A stretch of DNA of 37,169 bases from an uncultured Bacteroidota bacterium (GCA_902560065.1 CACEKG010000010.1:1-37169), one strand, 5' to 3'. Shown: positions 16,518 through 26,043, counted from the stretch's first letter. Notes: generated from the sequence alone by a model not told the origin. A program made the numbers and translations.

Positions 16518-17576
16518 ATGCATGGGGTTAAAGCAACATTTGTTTATAGTGTTCTTACTTCTTTTGTTAAAAAGGATATAGAAATCCTAAATAATATGAA
16601 TGTTTCATTACATCAAATTAGATCTCATCCACATAAAGATTTTTTCAATTTTTCTAGAAATAGATTTATAGAACTTCTTAAATCAATTTTGTTTATACCA
16701 AAATCTCAAATAGTTATTTGTTGGTTTTGTGATTATCATGGGTTAATACCATTACTGTTATCAAGAATATTTAAGAAAAAATTTGTTGTAATAGTTGGAG
16801 GTTATGATGCCGTATCATATAAAGAATTAAAATATGGAGTTTTTCAAAAAAGAAATTTAAGAAGGAGAATAGCATGTTGGATTTATAATCATGCAACCGA
16901 AATATGGGTTGTACATAAAAGTCTTAAATACGGTTGTAAAAACTCAAAAAATATGTTAAATATTGATTCAGGAATTAAGATTTTTTTAAAAAATATAAAT
17001 ACTGAAATAAAAGAAGTTGCAACAGGATATGATTTTTCTTTTTGGAAACCCACAAAAAATAGAAGAAATAAAAACACTATATTGACTGTAGCTAATATTG
17101 ATAATTTTCGAACTTTTAAAAGAAAAGGATTACCTCAATTTATAGAATTAGCAAAAAGTCTTCACGATTTTAAATTTACAATTGTTGGACTTTCAAAAAA
17201 AATGATTTTAGATATTGAAAAGCCAAAAAATATAACTTTAATTGGAAAAGTTAATTCAAATAAGTTGATTGAATTATACTCAGAAAATTTTTTCTATTAT
17301 CAAGGCTCAATAATTGAAGGTCTTCCAAATGTTTTATGTGAAGCAATGTTATGTGAATGTGTACCGATAGGAAATAATGTTTTTGGAATTTCAGACGCAA
17401 TTGGTGATACAGGTTTTATTTTTCATGGATTTGAAGAGCTTTATAAAGTAAAAAAATTTTTAAAATCGAATGTTTATTTAAATGGTAAAAAAGCTAGAGA
17501 AAGGATAAAAAAGAAATATCCATTATATAAAAGGGTTGATAAATTTAAAAGTTTATTTGGTGGAGAAAAAGTTTAA
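16518..17576 (+). CDS. Glycosyltransferase, GT-B fold (GT4-like)
   Basis: This 352-aa protein has a two-domain GT-B outline. The N-terminal half carries VVIVGGYDAVSY (about 90-101). The C-terminal Rossmann domain begins at ILTVANIDN, includes KFTIVGLSKK, and has the donor-binding EX7E motif EGLPNVLCE at 267-275. GT4 enzymes transfer sugars from nucleotide-sugar donors to polysaccharide or lipid acceptors; donor and acceptor cannot be read from sequence. There is no signal peptide, so it is cytoplasmic or membrane-peripheral. The next gene, a pyruvyl transferase, starts inside its last codons, so the pair likely acts on one surface glycan. Confidence 0.85.
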   Translation: MHGVKATFVYSVLTSFVKKDIEILNNMNVSLHQIRSHPHKDFFNFSRNRFIELLKSILFIPKSQIVICWFCDYHGLIPLLLSRIFKKKFVVIVGGYDAVSYKELKYGVFQKRNLRRRIACWIYNHATEIWVVHKSLKYGCKNSKNMLNIDSGIKIFLKNINTEIKEVATGYDFSFWKPTKNRRNKNTILTVANIDNFRTFKRKGLPQFIELAKSLHDFKFTIVGLSKKMILDIEKPKNITLIGKVNSNKLIELYSENFFYYQGSIIEGLPNVLCEAMLCECVPIGNNVFGISDAIGDTGFIFHGFEELYKVKKFLKSNVYLNGKKARERIKKKYPLYKRVDKFKSLFGGEKV

Positions 17577-18522
17577 AACAGCTGTAATTTCTTATCCTTA
17601 TTCTAATAATTTGGGAGATTATATTCAAAAAATTGCGGCTAAGCAGTTTTTAAAAGAAAAGATAATTGAAATTGATCGAGATAATTTGAACAATTATTTT
17701 GGAGAAAAAATTAAACTAATTATTAATGGATGGTTTATGGAAAAACCTAATAATTGGCCTCCATCAAATAAAATTATTCCTTTTTTTATTTCTTTTCATA
17801 TAAATCCTATAATAGAGAAATATATTTTAAATAAAAATGGAGTTGAATATTTAAAGAAACATGAGCCTATTGGATGTAGAGATTTATATACCAAATCAAT
17901 TCTTGAGAGAAATGGAATAAGGGCATACTTTTCAGGATGTCTTACCTTAACTTTAGATAGAAAAAAGTTAAAAATTAAAAATAATTTTAAAAAAGGAATT
18001 TTAGTAATTAATTTAATTGACAGAATATTACCTGATTTTTTATTTTTTAAAAAACCATCTATAAAAAATCTTTTTAATGATGGCATTCAACTTATAAAGT
18101 ATCCTTATAAAAAAAGTATTTACATTATTTCCAAGAGAAGAATTAATGTTTTTTTAGAAAATCAAGATAAAAAAATAAAATATATGTCTCAAATAATTGA
18201 TGTTAGTAAAACAAGTGTTTTAAAAAGAGAAAAATTAGCATATGAACAATTATTTGCAATTGCTAATTCTGAACTTGTATTAACATCAAGAATTCATTCT
18301 GCACTTCCTTCAGTAGCTTTGGGAGTTCCTACTATTTTTATTTCAGATGGATTAGATCATATTAATCAAAAAAGTAGATTATTAGGATTAGGAAAATTTT
18401 TTAAAATTATAAATTCCAAAGACTTAAATAAAATTTCTAATAAAAATATAAAACTGAACAATCACAAAACTTTTGTTGAAAAAATGAAAATGAAAATCAA
18501 TAATTTCATTAATAATAAATAA
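17560..18522 (+). CDS. Polysaccharide pyruvyl transferase family protein
   Basis: This protein of about 320 aa belongs to the PS_pyruv_trans family, which adds pyruvate ketals to sugars of exopolysaccharide or cell-wall glycans using phosphoenolpyruvate. It opens with TAVISYPYSNNLGDYIQ (the N-x-GD signature). Further blocks are EPIGCRDLYTKSILE, YFSGCLTLTL and the C-terminal LVLTSRIHSALPSVALGVPTIFI. The start is uncertain: GTG at 17560, TTG at 17557 and TTG at 17536 are in frame with no ATG. I chose GTG because it gives the least overlap with the glycosyltransferase gene (17 bp) and still includes the whole domain. It ends the M23-GH3-GT operon. Confidence 0.85.
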   Translation: MEKKFKTAVISYPYSNNLGDYIQKIAAKQFLKEKIIEIDRDNLNNYFGEKIKLIINGWFMEKPNNWPPSNKIIPFFISFHINPIIEKYILNKNGVEYLKKHEPIGCRDLYTKSILERNGIRAYFSGCLTLTLDRKKLKIKNNFKKGILVINLIDRILPDFLFFKKPSIKNLFNDGIQLIKYPYKKSIYIISKRRINVFLENQDKKIKYMSQIIDVSKTSVLKREKLAYEQLFAIANSELVLTSRIHSALPSVALGVPTIFISDGLDHINQKSRLLGLGKFFKIINSKDLNKISNKNIKLNNHKTFVEKMKMKINNFINNK

Positions 18523-18568
18523 CAGAATTGTTAGTTTCACATTATAATAATTATTATAATTTTAACAT

Positions 18569-19840
18569 ATGAATATATTGGTTTTAGGAGCTGGTGGAAG
18601 AGAAAATGCTTTTTGTTGGAAATTATCGAAAAGTAAATATATTAACAAAATCTATGCTGTCCCTGGTAATGCAGGTACTGAAAATTATGCTGAAAATCAT
18701 AATATATCTGTTAATGATTTTCAAAAAATAAAATCTTTAGTTATTGATAAAGGAATTAAAATGGTTTTGGTAGGGCCTGAAGAACCACTTGTAAAGGGCA
18801 TACATGATTATTTTTTAAATGATGATTCTATTAAAGATGTTCATATAATTGGCCCTCAGAAAAAAGGAGCACTTTTAGAAGGAAGTAAATCTTTTGCAAA
18901 AGAATTTATGATTAGAAATAATATTCCCACGGCAAAATATTTAAAAGTTAATGAAGATAATATTAATGAAGGAAATGTTTTTTTAGATGATTTATCACCA
19001 CCATATGTATTAAAAGCAGATGGACTAGCAGCTGGAAAAGGTGTTTTAATTATAAACAATTTGAATGAAGCTAAGATAGAACTAAAAAATATGTTAATTG
19101 AAAAAAAGTTTGGTGAAGCTTCAAAAAATGTAGTAATAGAAGAGTTTCTTGATGGTATTGAATTATCATGTTTTGTTTTAACAGATGGAAAAAATTACAT
19201 TAATTTTCCTATGGCAAAAGATTATAAAAAAATTGGAGAAGGTGATACTGGATTGAATACTGGTGGAATGGGGGCAATTTCCCCGGTTCCTTTTGTTTCA
19301 AAAGAATTTAAAAATAAAATTGAAAAAGAAATTATAAGACCAACAATTAATGGTCTTAGAAAGGAAAAAATAGCCTTTAGAGGGTTTATTTTTATTGGTT
19401 TAATCAAAGTTAAAGACCAACCAAAAGTAATAGAATATAATGTTAGAATGGGAGATCCAGAAACTGAAGTAGTTTTACCAAGAATTAAAAATGATTTTGG
19501 AGAAATATTGATTTCTTTGGTTAATAATAAATTAAAATTTGTTAAAATGAAATTTTCTGATCATTCAGCTGCAACTGTTGTTTCTGTATCTGGAGGATAT
19601 CCTGCCAAATATGAAAAAGGAAAGGAAATAAAAGGTCTTGATAATAAAACTGAAAGTATTATTTTTCATTGTGGGACAATAAAAAAGTCAAAAAAAGTTT
19701 TCACTAATGGAGGAAGAGTTCTTGCTGTTACCTCTTTAGGAAGAGATTTTAAAATGGCGGTATCTAAATCTTATTCATTTATAAAAAATATTAATTATAA
19801 AGGTATTTATTATAGAAAGGACATAGGATTTGATTTGTAA
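18569..19840 (+). CDS. purD: Phosphoribosylamine-glycine ligase (GAR synthetase)
   Basis: PurD joins 5-phosphoribosylamine and glycine with ATP in the second step of purine synthesis. The 423-aa length is standard. It is an ATP-grasp enzyme: the N-terminal Rossmann-like domain starts NILVLGAGGRE; the ATP-grasp core has PPYVLKADGLAAGKGV and GDTGLNTGGMGAISP; the metal-binding segment is EYNVRMGDPETEVVLPR. The N-terminal GGREHA motif reads GGRENA here, with Asn13 in place of the usual His. The gap after the pyruvyl transferase is 46 bp. A degenerate promoter box (TAATTTTA, around 18557) may be present. Confidence 0.96.
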   Translation: MNILVLGAGGRENAFCWKLSKSKYINKIYAVPGNAGTENYAENHNISVNDFQKIKSLVIDKGIKMVLVGPEEPLVKGIHDYFLNDDSIKDVHIIGPQKKGALLEGSKSFAKEFMIRNNIPTAKYLKVNEDNINEGNVFLDDLSPPYVLKADGLAAGKGVLIINNLNEAKIELKNMLIEKKFGEASKNVVIEEFLDGIELSCFVLTDGKNYINFPMAKDYKKIGEGDTGLNTGGMGAISPVPFVSKEFKNKIEKEIIRPTINGLRKEKIAFRGFIFIGLIKVKDQPKVIEYNVRMGDPETEVVLPRIKNDFGEILISLVNNKLKFVKMKFSDHSAATVVSVSGGYPAKYEKGKEIKGLDNKTESIIFHCGTIKKSKKVFTNGGRVLAVTSLGRDFKMAVSKSYSFIKNINYKGIYYRKDIGFDL

Positions 19841-19865
19841 TATTATGTAAAACGTCTATTTTAAT

Positions 19866-20801
19866 ATGGTAGCTGAACTTTTTCAAAAAACAACTTTAAA
19901 ATCCTACTTTGCTAGTATTTTTATTTCTTTTCTTATAATTGTTTTTATTCATTATTGTAAAAATAATGGATCTTTAAGAATTGAGTTTTTACCAAACATA
20001 ATTATTTTTTGGCTTTTATTTTCAGGAATTATTTTCTTAATAGGGTTTTTAGAAAACAAAAATTCCGTAAATACTTTTAGGGCTATCCATTTATTATCAT
20101 TTCCTTTAATTTATTTGTTTTTTCCTCATGGAAAAGAATTAGTTATTTCTAAGGTTTTAATAGCTGTTATAATAATTTTTTCAAAATATAGTTACAGTAG
20201 AATTTTTAATGAAAATAAATCTTATCTCAGGCTATTTGATTTGTCGTTTCTAATTGTTTTATTGATTTTATATAATAAAAATTTTATTTTTTTTTTAATA
20301 ATACCAATAACAGTTATTTTTTATCAAAAGTATAGAGATTTAAAACATTTAATTTCATTTTTAATCCCATTAATATTTTTACCTTTAACCCTACAGATTT
20401 TCAATAAAGTATTATTTCAGAATTATAACATTTTATCAAATTATAATTATTTAATTAATACATGGGAAATTGAAGAAAATTTTTATTATTCAGAAATTAT
20501 TTGGTTTATAGCAATTTTTACAGCTATTCTGTCTAGTATATTATTTATTCCTAGAAGATATCAAAAAATAAGATATCAAGGATTTATTTTCATGATATTT
20601 TGGCTGTATATCAGTTTAATCATGGGAATTTTTGGTTTACAAAAAGGAGAAGGAGAATGGTTTTTAAGTTTTATTCCTGTAGCATACTTTTCAGGTATAT
20701 TTATTGAAAAAATAAAAAATATTAAAATAAAAAATATGTCAATTTATTTATTGTTTTTTATTGGCGTAATATCTAAATTGATTCAAAATAATATTATATA
20801 G
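19866..20801 (+). CDS. DUF6427-like integral membrane protein
   Basis: This 311-aa protein is almost entirely hydrophobic, with about eight or nine predicted membrane-spanning segments (for example 15-29, 44-61, 74-85, 92-105, 124-151, 160-176, 210-227, 240-257 and 289-302). It resembles the flavobacterial family DUF6427, which is often found next to purD, so the name rests partly on position. No catalytic motif is visible and the function is unknown. The only charged loops are short and Lys-rich. It begins 25 bp after purD and is followed at 8 bp by the DUF4254 gene, so the three are probably one transcript. Confidence 0.65.
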   Translation: MVAELFQKTTLKSYFASIFISFLIIVFIHYCKNNGSLRIEFLPNIIIFWLLFSGIIFLIGFLENKNSVNTFRAIHLLSFPLIYLFFPHGKELVISKVLIAVIIIFSKYSYSRIFNENKSYLRLFDLSFLIVLLILYNKNFIFFLIIPITVIFYQKYRDLKHLISFLIPLIFLPLTLQIFNKVLFQNYNILSNYNYLINTWEIEENFYYSEIIWFIAIFTAILSSILFIPRRYQKIRYQGFIFMIFWLYISLIMGIFGLQKGEGEWFLSFIPVAYFSGIFIEKIKNIKIKNMSIYLLFFIGVISKLIQNNII

Positions 20802-20809
20802 TTAAAGAA

Positions 20810-21430
20810 ATGAAATATTTAGATTTAAGTAAAAAAGCTTTGAATATTTTTAATGAATCAGTTGCTAAATATCATTTAATTGATAAAGTTGATCAAAAAT
20901 TTAATAATCCATATAGCGATAAAAGTTTATCAAATTTATTATTTAAAAAAAACTGGATCGATACTGTTCAGTGGCATTTGGAAGATATAATTAGGGATCC
21001 TTTAATTGATTCAAAAAAAGGAATGGAAATTAAAAGAAAAATTGATTTATCAAATCAAACAAGAACAGATTTAGTAGAATATATTGATGACTTTTTTTTA
21101 GATGCATTTAAGAAAATTAAGATTAAGAAAAATGCAACTCATAATTCTGAAACATTGGCATGGGCTTTAGATAGGTTATCTATTTTAGTTTTAAAAATAT
21201 ATCATATGAATGAAGAAGCTGAAAGAGAAGAAGCCTCAAATGAACATAAAAATAAATGTAGAAAAAAATTAGAAATATTAAATCTTCAAAAGGAGGATCT
21301 ATCAAATGCTATAGACCAATTAATTTTTGATATTCAAAAAGGAATTAAATACATAAAGGTATATAAACAAATGAAAATGTATAATGATGTTTCTCTTAAT
21401 CCGATACTTTATAAAAAAAAGCTCACATAA
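20810..21430 (+). CDS. DUF4254 domain-containing protein
   Basis: This 206-aa soluble, mainly helical protein matches DUF4254: LLFKKNWIDTVQWHLEDIIRDP (about 45-66), the KRKIDLSNQTRTDLVEYIDD block and HNSETLAWALDRLSILVLKIYHM. The family is common in Bacteroidota beside GT9 heptosyltransferase-like genes, as here (6-bp gap). That neighbourhood suggests a role in lipopolysaccharide or surface glycan assembly, but no biochemical function is established. There is no signal peptide. Confidence 0.85.
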   Translation: MKYLDLSKKALNIFNESVAKYHLIDKVDQKFNNPYSDKSLSNLLFKKNWIDTVQWHLEDIIRDPLIDSKKGMEIKRKIDLSNQTRTDLVEYIDDFFLDAFKKIKIKKNATHNSETLAWALDRLSILVLKIYHMNEEAEREEASNEHKNKCRKKLEILNLQKEDLSNAIDQLIFDIQKGIKYIKVYKQMKMYNDVSLNPILYKKKLT

Positions 21431-21436
21431 ATTTTA

Positions 21437-22489
21437 ATGAAAAAAAATGAGAATATTTTAGTTATTCGTTTTTCATCACTAGGAGATATTGTAATTTTAG
21501 TACCTCTCTTAAGAGTTCTTTTTAAAACTTATCCAAATTTAAATTTAACAATAGCAACAAATAAAAAATTAAAACCTGTTTTTTCCGAATTTAAAAGACT
21601 TAAGTTTTTTAGTGTTGATTTTAATAATAAACATAAAGGCTTAATTGGTTTGTGGCATTTATTTAAAGAGTTAAAATTATTGGATATTAATAGAGTTGCT
21701 GATTTACATGCTGTAATTCGCTCTTATATTATTGGAGGGTTTTTTAAACTTAGTTTTTTTAAATTAAAAAGAATTAATAAAGGAAGAATTGAAAAAAAAG
21801 CATTGGTTAGAAAAAAAAATAAGGTTTTTAGGCCATTAACACCAACTTTATACAGATATTCTGATGTTTTTGGAAAATTAGGATATCCTGTTGATTTTGT
21901 AAATCATGATTTTCCTGACAAATTATCTATGCCAGAAAAATTAATTGGCAAATATGATCATAAAGAAAAACCTTTTGTTGGTATAGCTCCTTTTGCTGCT
22001 CATATTGGAAAAATTTACCCCTTGGATTTAATGCAAAAGGTAGTTGGGTATTTAGAAAAAAAATATAATATTTTTCTTTTTGGTTTTGGAAAAGAACAAA
22101 CATCTAAATTAAATTTATGGGAAAATGCTTTTTTAAATGTATATAATTGTTCAGATAGACTAAACTTATATGATCAAATCAAATTGATTTCAAATTTAAA
22201 TTTAATGATTTCTATGGACTCTTTTAATGGTCATTTAGCTGCAAATGCAGGGATTCCTGTAATTACTATTTGGGGTATGACTCATCCTTTTTTAGGATTT
22301 TCTCCTTTTTTACAGCCTGATTTAAATCAAATAGTAATTGATAGAAATAAATTTAATTTAATACCTACTTCTGTTTATGGGAAAAAAATTCCAAAAGGTT
22401 ATGAAAATGCATTTAGGACTATTTCTCCTTTGACTATTTTAGAAAGAGCAAATAAAATATTAAGTACTAAACATCATCAAAATCAATAA
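21437..22489 (+). CDS. Glycosyltransferase family 9 (heptosyltransferase-like)
   Basis: This 350-aa protein resembles ADP-heptose:LPS heptosyltransferases. The N-terminus carries ILVIRFSSLGDIVILVPLLR, the GT9 opening with the acceptor-side Gly-Asp. The C-terminal donor domain has VGIAPFAAHIGKIYPLDLM and MISMDSFNGHLAANAGIPVITIWG, where S-x-D-S-(F/G)-N-x-H-L-A corresponds to the nucleotide-sugar site. It probably adds a sugar to the LPS core on the inner membrane's cytoplasmic face; whether that is a heptose cannot be told. Its last 23 bp overlap the convergent FNR-ferredoxin gene. Confidence 0.88.
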   Translation: MKKNENILVIRFSSLGDIVILVPLLRVLFKTYPNLNLTIATNKKLKPVFSEFKRLKFFSVDFNNKHKGLIGLWHLFKELKLLDINRVADLHAVIRSYIIGGFFKLSFFKLKRINKGRIEKKALVRKKNKVFRPLTPTLYRYSDVFGKLGYPVDFVNHDFPDKLSMPEKLIGKYDHKEKPFVGIAPFAAHIGKIYPLDLMQKVVGYLEKKYNIFLFGFGKEQTSKLNLWENAFLNVYNCSDRLNLYDQIKLISNLNLMISMDSFNGHLAANAGIPVITIWGMTHPFLGFSPFLQPDLNQIVIDRNKFNLIPTSVYGKKIPKGYENAFRTISPLTILERANKILSTKHHQNQ

Positions 22490-23495
22490 TAATATTATTT
22501 GACTTAGGAATTGATTGACATGTTAATATTAATCCCTCATTAATTTCTTCATCGGTTAATATTTGATTTGTTTTCATTTCTATCTTTCCTTTTTTAATTC
22601 TTGCAATACATGAAGAACAAACACCCCCTTGACAAGAATAAGGAACATCAATATTATTATTTAAAATGGAATCTAATAATACTTCAGAAGACTTAAAATT
22701 AATTTTATTAGAATAATTATCATAAATTATTTCTAATTGACCTTCTTGTGTGGAAGAAGGTATTTTTTCTAATACTTTATTTTCGAATAGCTCACAAAAG
22801 ATTTTTTGAGGATTTACCTTATTATCCATTAGAATATTTTTTAAAAAATCATTCATTTTACCAGGACCACATAAATAATATAAATTATCTAAAAATTGAT
22901 TTGATATAACTTTAGTAATATCAGATTCATTAATTCTTCTATTTTCAAAATTTTTAATTTTTGCCTCAGTAAAAAACCAAGTTATTTTAAATCTATTTTT
23001 GTTTTCAAATTCTAAGGATTTTAATAATTCATAAAACATTGTTTTTTCGGGAGATTTATTGACATATAGTAAATGAATTTTACTTAAGGTTTTTTTATTG
23101 AGAATAGTTTTAATGATAGAAATAATAGGTGTAATACCACTTCCAGCAGCAATTGCAATTATTGAATTATCAATATTTTTGTATATGAATTTTCCTTCAG
23201 GATCTGAAACTTTAATAAAATCTCCAGCTTTTAGATTACGATTTGCATAAGTTGAAAATACTCCTCCTTTTACTTTTTTAATTCCCACTTTTAAAATATT
23301 TTCATCTGGAGATGAGCAAATTGAATAAGGTCTCCTTATTATTTTATCATTAATTTTTTTTTCAAGTGTAATATATTGACCTGCTTTAAAAGAAAAGGGT
23401 TTTTTTAAATTTTCTGGTATTTTGAATGACAGGATAACTGAATCCTCAGTGTTTTTTTCAACGGATAGAATTTTCAAATCATTAAAACTGTTCAT
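22467..23495 (-). CDS. FNR-type oxidoreductase fused to a [2Fe-2S] ferredoxin (PaaE-like)
   Basis: This 342-aa protein has an FAD-binding domain (RRPYSICS, the RxYS flavin motif, about residues 57-64), an NAD(P)-binding domain (IAAGSGITPIISI and YYLCGPGKM) and a C-terminal plant-type [2Fe-2S] ferredoxin domain with Cys-x4-Cys-x2-Cys and a distal Cys (SCQGGVCSSC...LTCQS). The order matches PaaE and Hmp-like reductases; flavobacterial copies are usually annotated as ferredoxin-NADP reductase. No phenylacetate-degradation genes are near, so a general electron-transfer role is more likely. The start at 23495 is chosen over an upstream ATG (23534) because homologues begin here and a TATTTTTG box ends 6 bp upstream. 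Confidence 0.88.
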   Translation of the reverse strand: MNSFNDLKILSVEKNTEDSVILSFKIPENLKKPFSFKAGQYITLEKKINDKIIRRPYSICSSPDENILKVGIKKVKGGVFSTYANRNLKAGDFIKVSDPEGKFIYKNIDNSIIAIAAGSGITPIISIIKTILNKKTLSKIHLLYVNKSPEKTMFYELLKSLEFENKNRFKITWFFTEAKIKNFENRRINESDITKVISNQFLDNLYYLCGPGKMNDFLKNILMDNKVNPQKIFCELFENKVLEKIPSSTQEGQLEIIYDNYSNKINFKSSEVLLDSILNNNIDVPYSCQGGVCSSCIARIKKGKIEMKTNQILTDEEINEGLILTCQSIPKSNNIIIDFDDV

Positions 23496-23501
23496 CAAGG
23501 G

Positions 23502-23509
23502 CAAAAATA
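23502..23509 (-). promoter_or_regulatory. Promoter -7 box for the FNR-ferredoxin gene (TATTTTTG)
   Basis: The minus strand reads TATTTTTG, ending 6 bp before the ATG at 23495. A TTTT about 18 bp upstream may be a weak -33 element. The longer reading frame from 23534 would place this box inside the coding sequence. Confidence 0.45.
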
Positions 23510-23575
23510 ATAGAAATTTTTGTTTATAAAACATACTAAAAAAGATGTTTTTTAGTTATTAGAATAAAGAATAAA

Positions 23576-26029
23576 TTGCAAAATAAAATATTTTTTCTCT
23601 TTATATTTTTTTTTATATTAATTTCTTGTTCTACATCAAAAGACAGGTTTTTAAATAGAAATTATCATAAACTTACCACAAAGTACAATGTGTTGCATAA
23701 TGGTAAAGAAGCTTTTTCAGTTGGAAAAAAGATTTTAGAAGAGTTAAATGAAGATGATTTTTATAATTTGCTTTCTGTTGAGCCAATATCTTTAAGAGGT
23801 GAAAATATTGATAATTCAACTATTATTCCAGGATTTCAAAAAGGTGAAGAAAAATCTGTTAAAGCAATTCAGAAACATTCAATGAATATTAAAGGCCATC
23901 AAAAAAATCGATTTATAGATGATGCTTATATTCTTCTGGGAAAGTCAAGATATTTTGACAGAAGATTTTTTCAGGCTTTAGAATCTTTTAATTATATAAT
24001 GGAGAACTATTCAAACCCCAAAACTTATCTTGAAGCAAGAATATGGAGAGAAAAGACAAACATTAGATTAAATAATAACGAATTAGCAATAAATAATCTT
24101 AGAGGAATTTCTAAAAAACTAATAAATAAGAGTACTTTTTCAGGAATATTAAATGCTTCAATAGCTCAAGCCTATATAAATGATAAAAAATTAGACTCAG
24201 CAAAATTTTTTATCAAAAAAGCAGCAATTAATGAAAAAAAATATAATAATAAGGCTAGATATTTTTTTATAACAGGACAGCTTTTTGAAAAACTTAATAA
24301 GAAAGATTCTGCAATTTGGGCTTTCAAGAAAATAAAATTAATGAAAAGAAAAATATCAAGAAAATTTTATATTAATTCGATTGTTAAGCTTTTTGTTTTA
24401 GATGAAAATGAAATTATAGAAATCAAAAGAGATAAGATTAAAAGAGAACTGAAAAATTTTCAAAATCAAGAATTAAAACACTACTTATATTCAGGGTTAG
24501 GAAAGATTTTAAGCAAAAATGGGGATGATTCTTTAGCTATCAAAAATTATTTATTATCACAAAAATCTTCAAACATAGATGCTTATACTAAAATAAATAA
24601 CTATAATTCTATACTAGATTATTATTTTAGGAAAGGAGATTTTATTAATTCAGGAAAATATATAGATAGTTTAATAGTGTTATATAATCCAAATCAAATA
24701 CAAAGAAAAATATTGAAAAGAAGAAAAGAAAGCTTATCTGATATAATTAGATATGAAAAGATAGTCAATGAAACAGATAGCATAATAAAATTAATTAAAA
24801 TGGATTTTGATCAGAGAATTTCTTTTTTTTCATCATTAATTAAAAAAAGAAAAGAAAACGAGTTAGATTCTTTGAAAAAAATTAAAAAGAAAAAAAAGGT
24901 AAGTTTTTTAAATTTTAACGATAAAAATAAATTTTATTTTTATAGTTCGGATTTAATTCTTAAGGGTCAACAAAAGTTTAGATCATTTTGGGGAAATAGG
25001 CCCAATACAGATAATTGGAGATTGATAAGTGATATTAAATTACCAAAAGCATATCAAGATGATTCTACTTTAAAAAATACAAAAACCATAATAGCATATG
25101 ATACTCCTGAATATTTAATTTCTAATATTCCATCAGATAAGACAAAAATAGATAGTATTATAAAACTTAATGAAAATTCTTTATTACAATTAGGTTTAAT
25201 ATATAAACAAAGGTTTGGAAAGAATTTATTAGCAAGTGAAAGATTAAAAACTTTAATTAATAAAGATCCAGTACCTATTATTGAAGTTCAAGCATTATAT
25301 CATCTTTATAAGATTTATCAAAATAAAAATGATTCTTTATCAGATTTTTTCAGGAATAGGATATTTAATGAGTTTCAAAATACTCCTTTTGCAATTTTAT
25401 TAAAAGATTCAAATAATTTTAAGAATTTAGAAAAAGAAACAGACGAAAGTTTATATAATAACCTATATAAGATTTACTCTAAAGGTGAATATTTAGATTT
25501 ATTAATTAAAATAAATGAAATCAGTGCCTTTTTTAGTGGAACTAAATTTGAGTCCAAATTAGCTCTTTTAAAAGCTAATGTAATTGGCAGAATGTATGGA
25601 GTTTCTAGGTGGAAAAAAGAATTAGAAGTATTATCACTTAGTTATCCCGAATCAATTGAAGGGAAATTTTCAAAAAAATTATTAATTAATATTTCTAGTT
25701 CCAATGATTTAAAAGAGAAAAAAGTAAGTTATAAAGATTATAAATGGATCTTTGTTTTTAATAATAATGAAATGGACAAGTTAAATAACTTTTATTCAAA
25801 AATTAAAAAATTATTAATTGATTCAAAAGTTAAATGGACACTAAGTAAAGATTTTTACAATATTGAAAATTCTTTGATTGTAATTCATGGAATAAAAGGT
25901 GAAAATGAAAAAGATAAATGGATTTCTGATATTGAAGGAGAAACAAAATTTATTATAGAATCAAATAATTTTGTAGCTTTAGCGTCCGATTATAGAAATT
26001 TAATGAAAAGTAAGATTTCTTTAAAATAA
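23576..26029 (+). CDS. porW: Type IX secretion/gliding TPR lipoprotein PorW/SprE
   Basis: PorW (SprE in Flavobacterium) is an outer-membrane lipoprotein needed for type IX secretion and gliding. The 817-aa product has a lipoprotein signal peptide (ILIS-Cys, Cys18) followed by STSKDRFLNRNYHKLTTKYN and VLHNGKEAF, the family's opening. The block VKAIQKHSMNIKGHQKNRF then DDAYILLGKSRYFDRRFFQA and RIWREKTNIRLNN marks TPR-like helical repeats. A charged Lys-rich segment near residues 420-450 precedes the C-terminal repeats. The start is TTG at 23576; no ATG is in frame before the signal core. It is divergent from the FNR-ferredoxin gene. Confidence 0.88.
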   Translation: MQNKIFFLFIFFFILISCSTSKDRFLNRNYHKLTTKYNVLHNGKEAFSVGKKILEELNEDDFYNLLSVEPISLRGENIDNSTIIPGFQKGEEKSVKAIQKHSMNIKGHQKNRFIDDAYILLGKSRYFDRRFFQALESFNYIMENYSNPKTYLEARIWREKTNIRLNNNELAINNLRGISKKLINKSTFSGILNASIAQAYINDKKLDSAKFFIKKAAINEKKYNNKARYFFITGQLFEKLNKKDSAIWAFKKIKLMKRKISRKFYINSIVKLFVLDENEIIEIKRDKIKRELKNFQNQELKHYLYSGLGKILSKNGDDSLAIKNYLLSQKSSNIDAYTKINNYNSILDYYFRKGDFINSGKYIDSLIVLYNPNQIQRKILKRRKESLSDIIRYEKIVNETDSIIKLIKMDFDQRISFFSSLIKKRKENELDSLKKIKKKKKVSFLNFNDKNKFYFYSSDLILKGQQKFRSFWGNRPNTDNWRLISDIKLPKAYQDDSTLKNTKTIIAYDTPEYLISNIPSDKTKIDSIIKLNENSLLQLGLIYKQRFGKNLLASERLKTLINKDPVPIIEVQALYHLYKIYQNKNDSLSDFFRNRIFNEFQNTPFAILLKDSNNFKNLEKETDESLYNNLYKIYSKGEYLDLLIKINEISAFFSGTKFESKLALLKANVIGRMYGVSRWKKELEVLSLSYPESIEGKFSKKLLINISSSNDLKEKKVSYKDYKWIFVFNNNEMDKLNNFYSKIKKLLIDSKVKWTLSKDFYNIENSLIVIHGIKGENEKDKWISDIEGETKFIIESNNFVALASDYRNLMKSKISLK

Positions 26030-26043
26030 TTTAATCCGATAAT

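Noticed and set aside
16518-18522. Horizontally acquired island
   Set aside because: Base composition looks like its neighbours and no integrase, tRNA junction or repeats flank it.
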